Below are positions 6,280-8,117 of a DNA stretch of 8,117 bases, one piece after another. The stretch comes from JAPXSY01 sp033812795. Lineage in GTDB: Bacteria; Verrucomicrobiota; Kiritimatiellia; RFP12; UBA1067. The number at the start of each line of letters is the position of its first letter. Positions within the stretch are counted from its first letter, which is position 1. The stretch spans positions 1 through 8,117 of the forward strand of contig JAPXSY010000107.1 in NCBI GenBank assembly GCA_033812795.1, given 5' to 3'. Under the pieces are notes generated by a model, which saw nothing but the letters and a program-made list of their open reading frames with translations, had not been told where the DNA came from and did not search any database. The position numbers and the translations under genes are program-made.

Positions 6280-7980
6280 TCACAGGATCATCAAAATCAG
6301 CTCGCGGATCGGTTTGCACGTCAGTTGAAGCGTCTTGTTGTCGGCCGAAAGCGATACCGTGTACCATTCGGGATGTTTGGTTCCCGTCACGCTCACATTG
6401 TCCTTCAACTCGTCCAGCAATACCTTGTTCGCCGTGACATCCCCATCCTGCATGGTCTGCACCAGCGGAATCGTCGTCTTGCGATCCGGGCGCCACTCGG
6501 AGACGTCCAGTACGAGCCGCGCTGGTGTCAAGGACGTGTTCTGCGCCTTATAACGGAAGTTCATCGGCGCGGCCGCATACCCGTTCGCGCCGATATGGTA
6601 GATCAGTTTCGAACCCGTGTTGAACGTCAGTTGACCCATGTACGCCAACGGATGGTCGCCGTAGAACTCGACGTAGTTTCCGCTGCCGCAGGGTGTCGAT
6701 TCGTTTTTGGACGTTCCGAAGCTGATCGGCCAACTTGTGGAAATATTGAATGTGCCGTTGGAAACGACAATGCCGTTGTTGTACGCCCCATTGTAACCGA
6801 TCATGCCGTTGTTATTCACGCGGGCAATCTCGAATAACGAGCCTTCGCCGACGAAAATACGGTTCCCCGTGGAATACACGCCGCCGCCGACGTACAGATA
6901 GTGATAACTGGCACTCGGCGAAGGAACGCACCGGTATTCCGCACCGCCGTCGACACGGAACTCATGGCCACATCCCTGGCCGGCATTCGCACCGTCATAT
7001 CCGACATAGGACAACGTCGTTCCTGTCGCGACCGTCTGTGTAACCACGGCATGATCCGTGATGTGCAGCAAGTTGGAGATGGCCGCTGTCGCAACATCCA
7101 ATCTGCCTGTGACCGTCACGCACGTACCCATGCCTGCAATCGTGCAGACATTCTGATGGATCGGCCGACCATTCGCCGCACTTCCCACCGCAAAGCCGCC
7201 GCCATAGACGACAGACGCGCCGTTCGTGATCCACAACTCGTTCCACCGTCCGCCATAGCCGCCCGCCAGATGGTACGTGGATGTGAAATACGCCGACGCA
7301 CCGTCGGAGATGTAATATTTGCAGCGGTCGCCGATATTGTTCCCTGTTGTCGCCCCAGCCGCCGTCTGACGAAAGCGCGTACCTTCGCCCGTAATGACAA
7401 CGAGGTTGTCAGAACCGCCACCGTATTCGGCACCCCAGCGAACCTCGCCCGCCACATCGCACGTCGCACCGCCGTCAAGAATGAATGAGCCGCGCGTGCC
7501 TCCCATCCACAGGGCTTTGGTCGTGACGTGCGTGTTATCGCCCGTAATCCGCAAGTTGCCCTTTGTAACGGAACTATCCTTGGCGGAAATGATGATCCCG
7601 CTTGCACCCGAAGACGAACCGTGCTGCACGTCGAGCGTGCCGTTTGTGATCGTCGTAGAGGTTATAGCGGCGTCTGACGCCTGATTATACGTCGCCCACG
7701 GGCCTTTGATGGTCCACGTGTTACCTCCGAGGGCCATGATCACGTTCGCATTCGTCACGCTCACGGAACCGATCGTACGGCTCGCTTCCACCTCGCTGAC
7801 ACAATATGTACCCGGCACATCGAATACGGCATTGTCATCCTCGCCCGGCACGCCGGTGTTGGGCGACCAGTTCGCCGACGTTCCAAACGTGCCGTCCTGA
7901 GCGGCGGCCCAGTTATAGTCCTTCGCCGAAGCGACAACCGCGGCCACAATCGCAACCACTACGACACTCAAGTTTTTCAT
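6280..7980 (-). CDS. Secreted right-handed beta-helix (autotransporter-passenger-like) protein
   Basis: A 566-aa exported protein of unknown role. Residues 1-19 are a signal peptide (MKNLSVVVVAIVAAVVASA, cut before KDYNW). Then comes TSANWSPNTGVPGEDDNAVFD (~34-54), a motif that opens many repeat-rich surface proteins of Planctomycetota and Verrucomicrobiota. The body carries about eleven turns of a loose motif, hydrophobic-[TSD]-x-G-[AT/S] (ITNGT 111, LDGGA 168, ITGEG 196, ISDGA 224, ITNGA 251, VDGGA 343, VGEGS 377, VSNGT 406), spaced 23-36 residues apart, as expected of a stacked beta-helix. There is no C-terminal barrel and no PEP-CTERM or LPXTG-type anchor; it ends in RELILMIL. The ATG at 7980 is chosen over 8007 because AGAAAGGG lies 7 nt upstream and the signal peptide starts there. 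Possible roles are adhesion, polysaccharide binding or a lyase-like fold; no catalytic site is recognised. It may be co-transcribed with the hydrolase, 102 nt downstream. Confidence 0.8.
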   Translation of the reverse strand: MKNLSVVVVAIVAAVVASAKDYNWAAAQDGTFGTSANWSPNTGVPGEDDNAVFDVPGTYCVSEVEASRTIGSVSVTNANVIMALGGNTWTIKGPWATYNQASDAAITSTTITNGTLDVQHGSSSGASGIIISAKDSSVTKGNLRITGDNTHVTTKALWMGGTRGSFILDGGATCDVAGEVRWGAEYGGGSDNLVVITGEGTRFRQTAAGATTGNNIGDRCKYYISDGASAYFTSTYHLAGGYGGRWNELWITNGASVVYGGGFAVGSAANGRPIHQNVCTIAGMGTCVTVTGRLDVATAAISNLLHITDHAVVTQTVATGTTLSYVGYDGANAGQGCGHEFRVDGGAEYRCVPSPSASYHYLYVGGGVYSTGNRIFVGEGSLFEIARVNNNGMIGYNGAYNNGIVVSNGTFNISTSWPISFGTSKNESTPCGSGNYVEFYGDHPLAYMGQLTFNTGSKLIYHIGANGYAAAPMNFRYKAQNTSLTPARLVLDVSEWRPDRKTTIPLVQTMQDGDVTANKVLLDELKDNVSVTGTKHPEWYTVSLSADNKTLQLTCKPIRELILMIL

Positions 7981-7987
7981 AAACAAA

Positions 7988-7995
7988 CCCTTTCT
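7988..7995 (-). promoter_or_regulatory. Ribosome binding site of the beta-helix gene
   Basis: AGAAAGGG on the minus strand, seven bases before the ATG at 7980. It decides the start in favour of MKNLS and against the in-frame ATG at 8007, which has no such site and would put nine residues (MRMFRKGLF) before the signal peptide. Confidence 0.7.
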
Positions 7996-8024
7996 AAACA
8001 TCCGCACAGGCTACCGGCTATTGC

Positions 8025-8056
8025 AACATCTTCAACGTTTTAGTTCAGAGGATGTT
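8025..8056. other. Stem-loop in the leader of the beta-helix gene
   Basis: AACATCTTC (8025-8033) pairs with GAGGATGTT (8048-8056): nine pairs including one T-G, with a 14-base loop whose AAC/GTT can add three more pairs. It sits 45-76 nt upstream of the start codon at 7980, so it could be a 5' UTR structure or an operator. No confident -35/-10 pair was found. Confidence 0.35.
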
Positions 8057-8073
8057 ACGCTTTCCCGATCTAC

Positions 8074-8102
8074 CGAAAACCGTGTGCCTGTGGGGGTTTT
8101 CG
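8074..8102. other. 8-bp inverted repeat near the right edge
   Basis: CGAAAACC (8074-8081) and GGTTTTCG (8095-8102) are perfect inverted copies separated by 13 bases, about 95-122 nt upstream of the beta-helix gene. It could be an operator or the stem of an element that continues past the edge. There is no T tract next to it. Confidence 0.35.
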
Positions 8103-8117
8103 TTGAATCGAAAAAGC

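Noticed and set aside
6901..7488. 195-aa plus-strand frame antisense to the beta-helix gene
   Set aside because: Arg-rich shadow frame with no signal or homology.
1..8117. A new defence system, CRISPR array or mobile element
   Set aside because: No direct-repeat array, nuclease, transposase, integrase, reverse transcriptase or RNA gene can be seen on either strand.

Overview
The window is 8.1 kb of GC-rich bacterial chromosome in two convergent gene blocks. The signs point to a Gram-negative, probably anaerobic organism: a ferrous-iron importer, an outer-membrane barrel, a secreted beta-helix protein and a large GH106-like hydrolase. This mix is typical of polysaccharide-degrading Verrucomicrobiota (Kiritimatiellae or Lentisphaeria type). 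That placement is inferred from gene style, since there is no rRNA or marker gene here.

Left block, plus strand (1-2531): the membrane part of FeoB, then a small FeoB-associated Cys-rich membrane protein, then an outer-membrane beta-barrel protein. The three are tightly packed (10-nt gap, then 13-nt overlap) and look like one iron-uptake operon: the barrel in the outer membrane, FeoB in the inner membrane, and the Cys-rich peptide as a FeoB accessory. The first ~150 nt do not look like FeoB in any plus-strand frame and contain a GC-rich palindrome. FeoB may be split or interrupted here, and its G domain is not in the window.

Middle (2532-2790): convergent intergenic region with two small adjacent hairpins and no convincing terminator.

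Right block, minus strand (7980 down to 2791): first a secreted right-handed beta-helix-like protein of 566 aa, then a 102-nt gap holding a perfect 13-bp hairpin, then a very large secreted glycoside hydrolase resembling GH106 alpha-L-rhamnosidases. The hydrolase has no ATG, GTG or TTG start where the family says it should begin. Its signal peptide and conserved N-terminal motif lie upstream of the first ATG, behind a G-rich Shine-Dalgarno-like tract and an ATC codon. This is the most distinctive observation in the window.

I see no CRISPR array, tRNA, rRNA, transposase or phage gene, and no convincing evidence of a wholly new system. The items worth checking are the unusual start, the disrupted FeoB, the barrel linked to Feo, and the hairpins.
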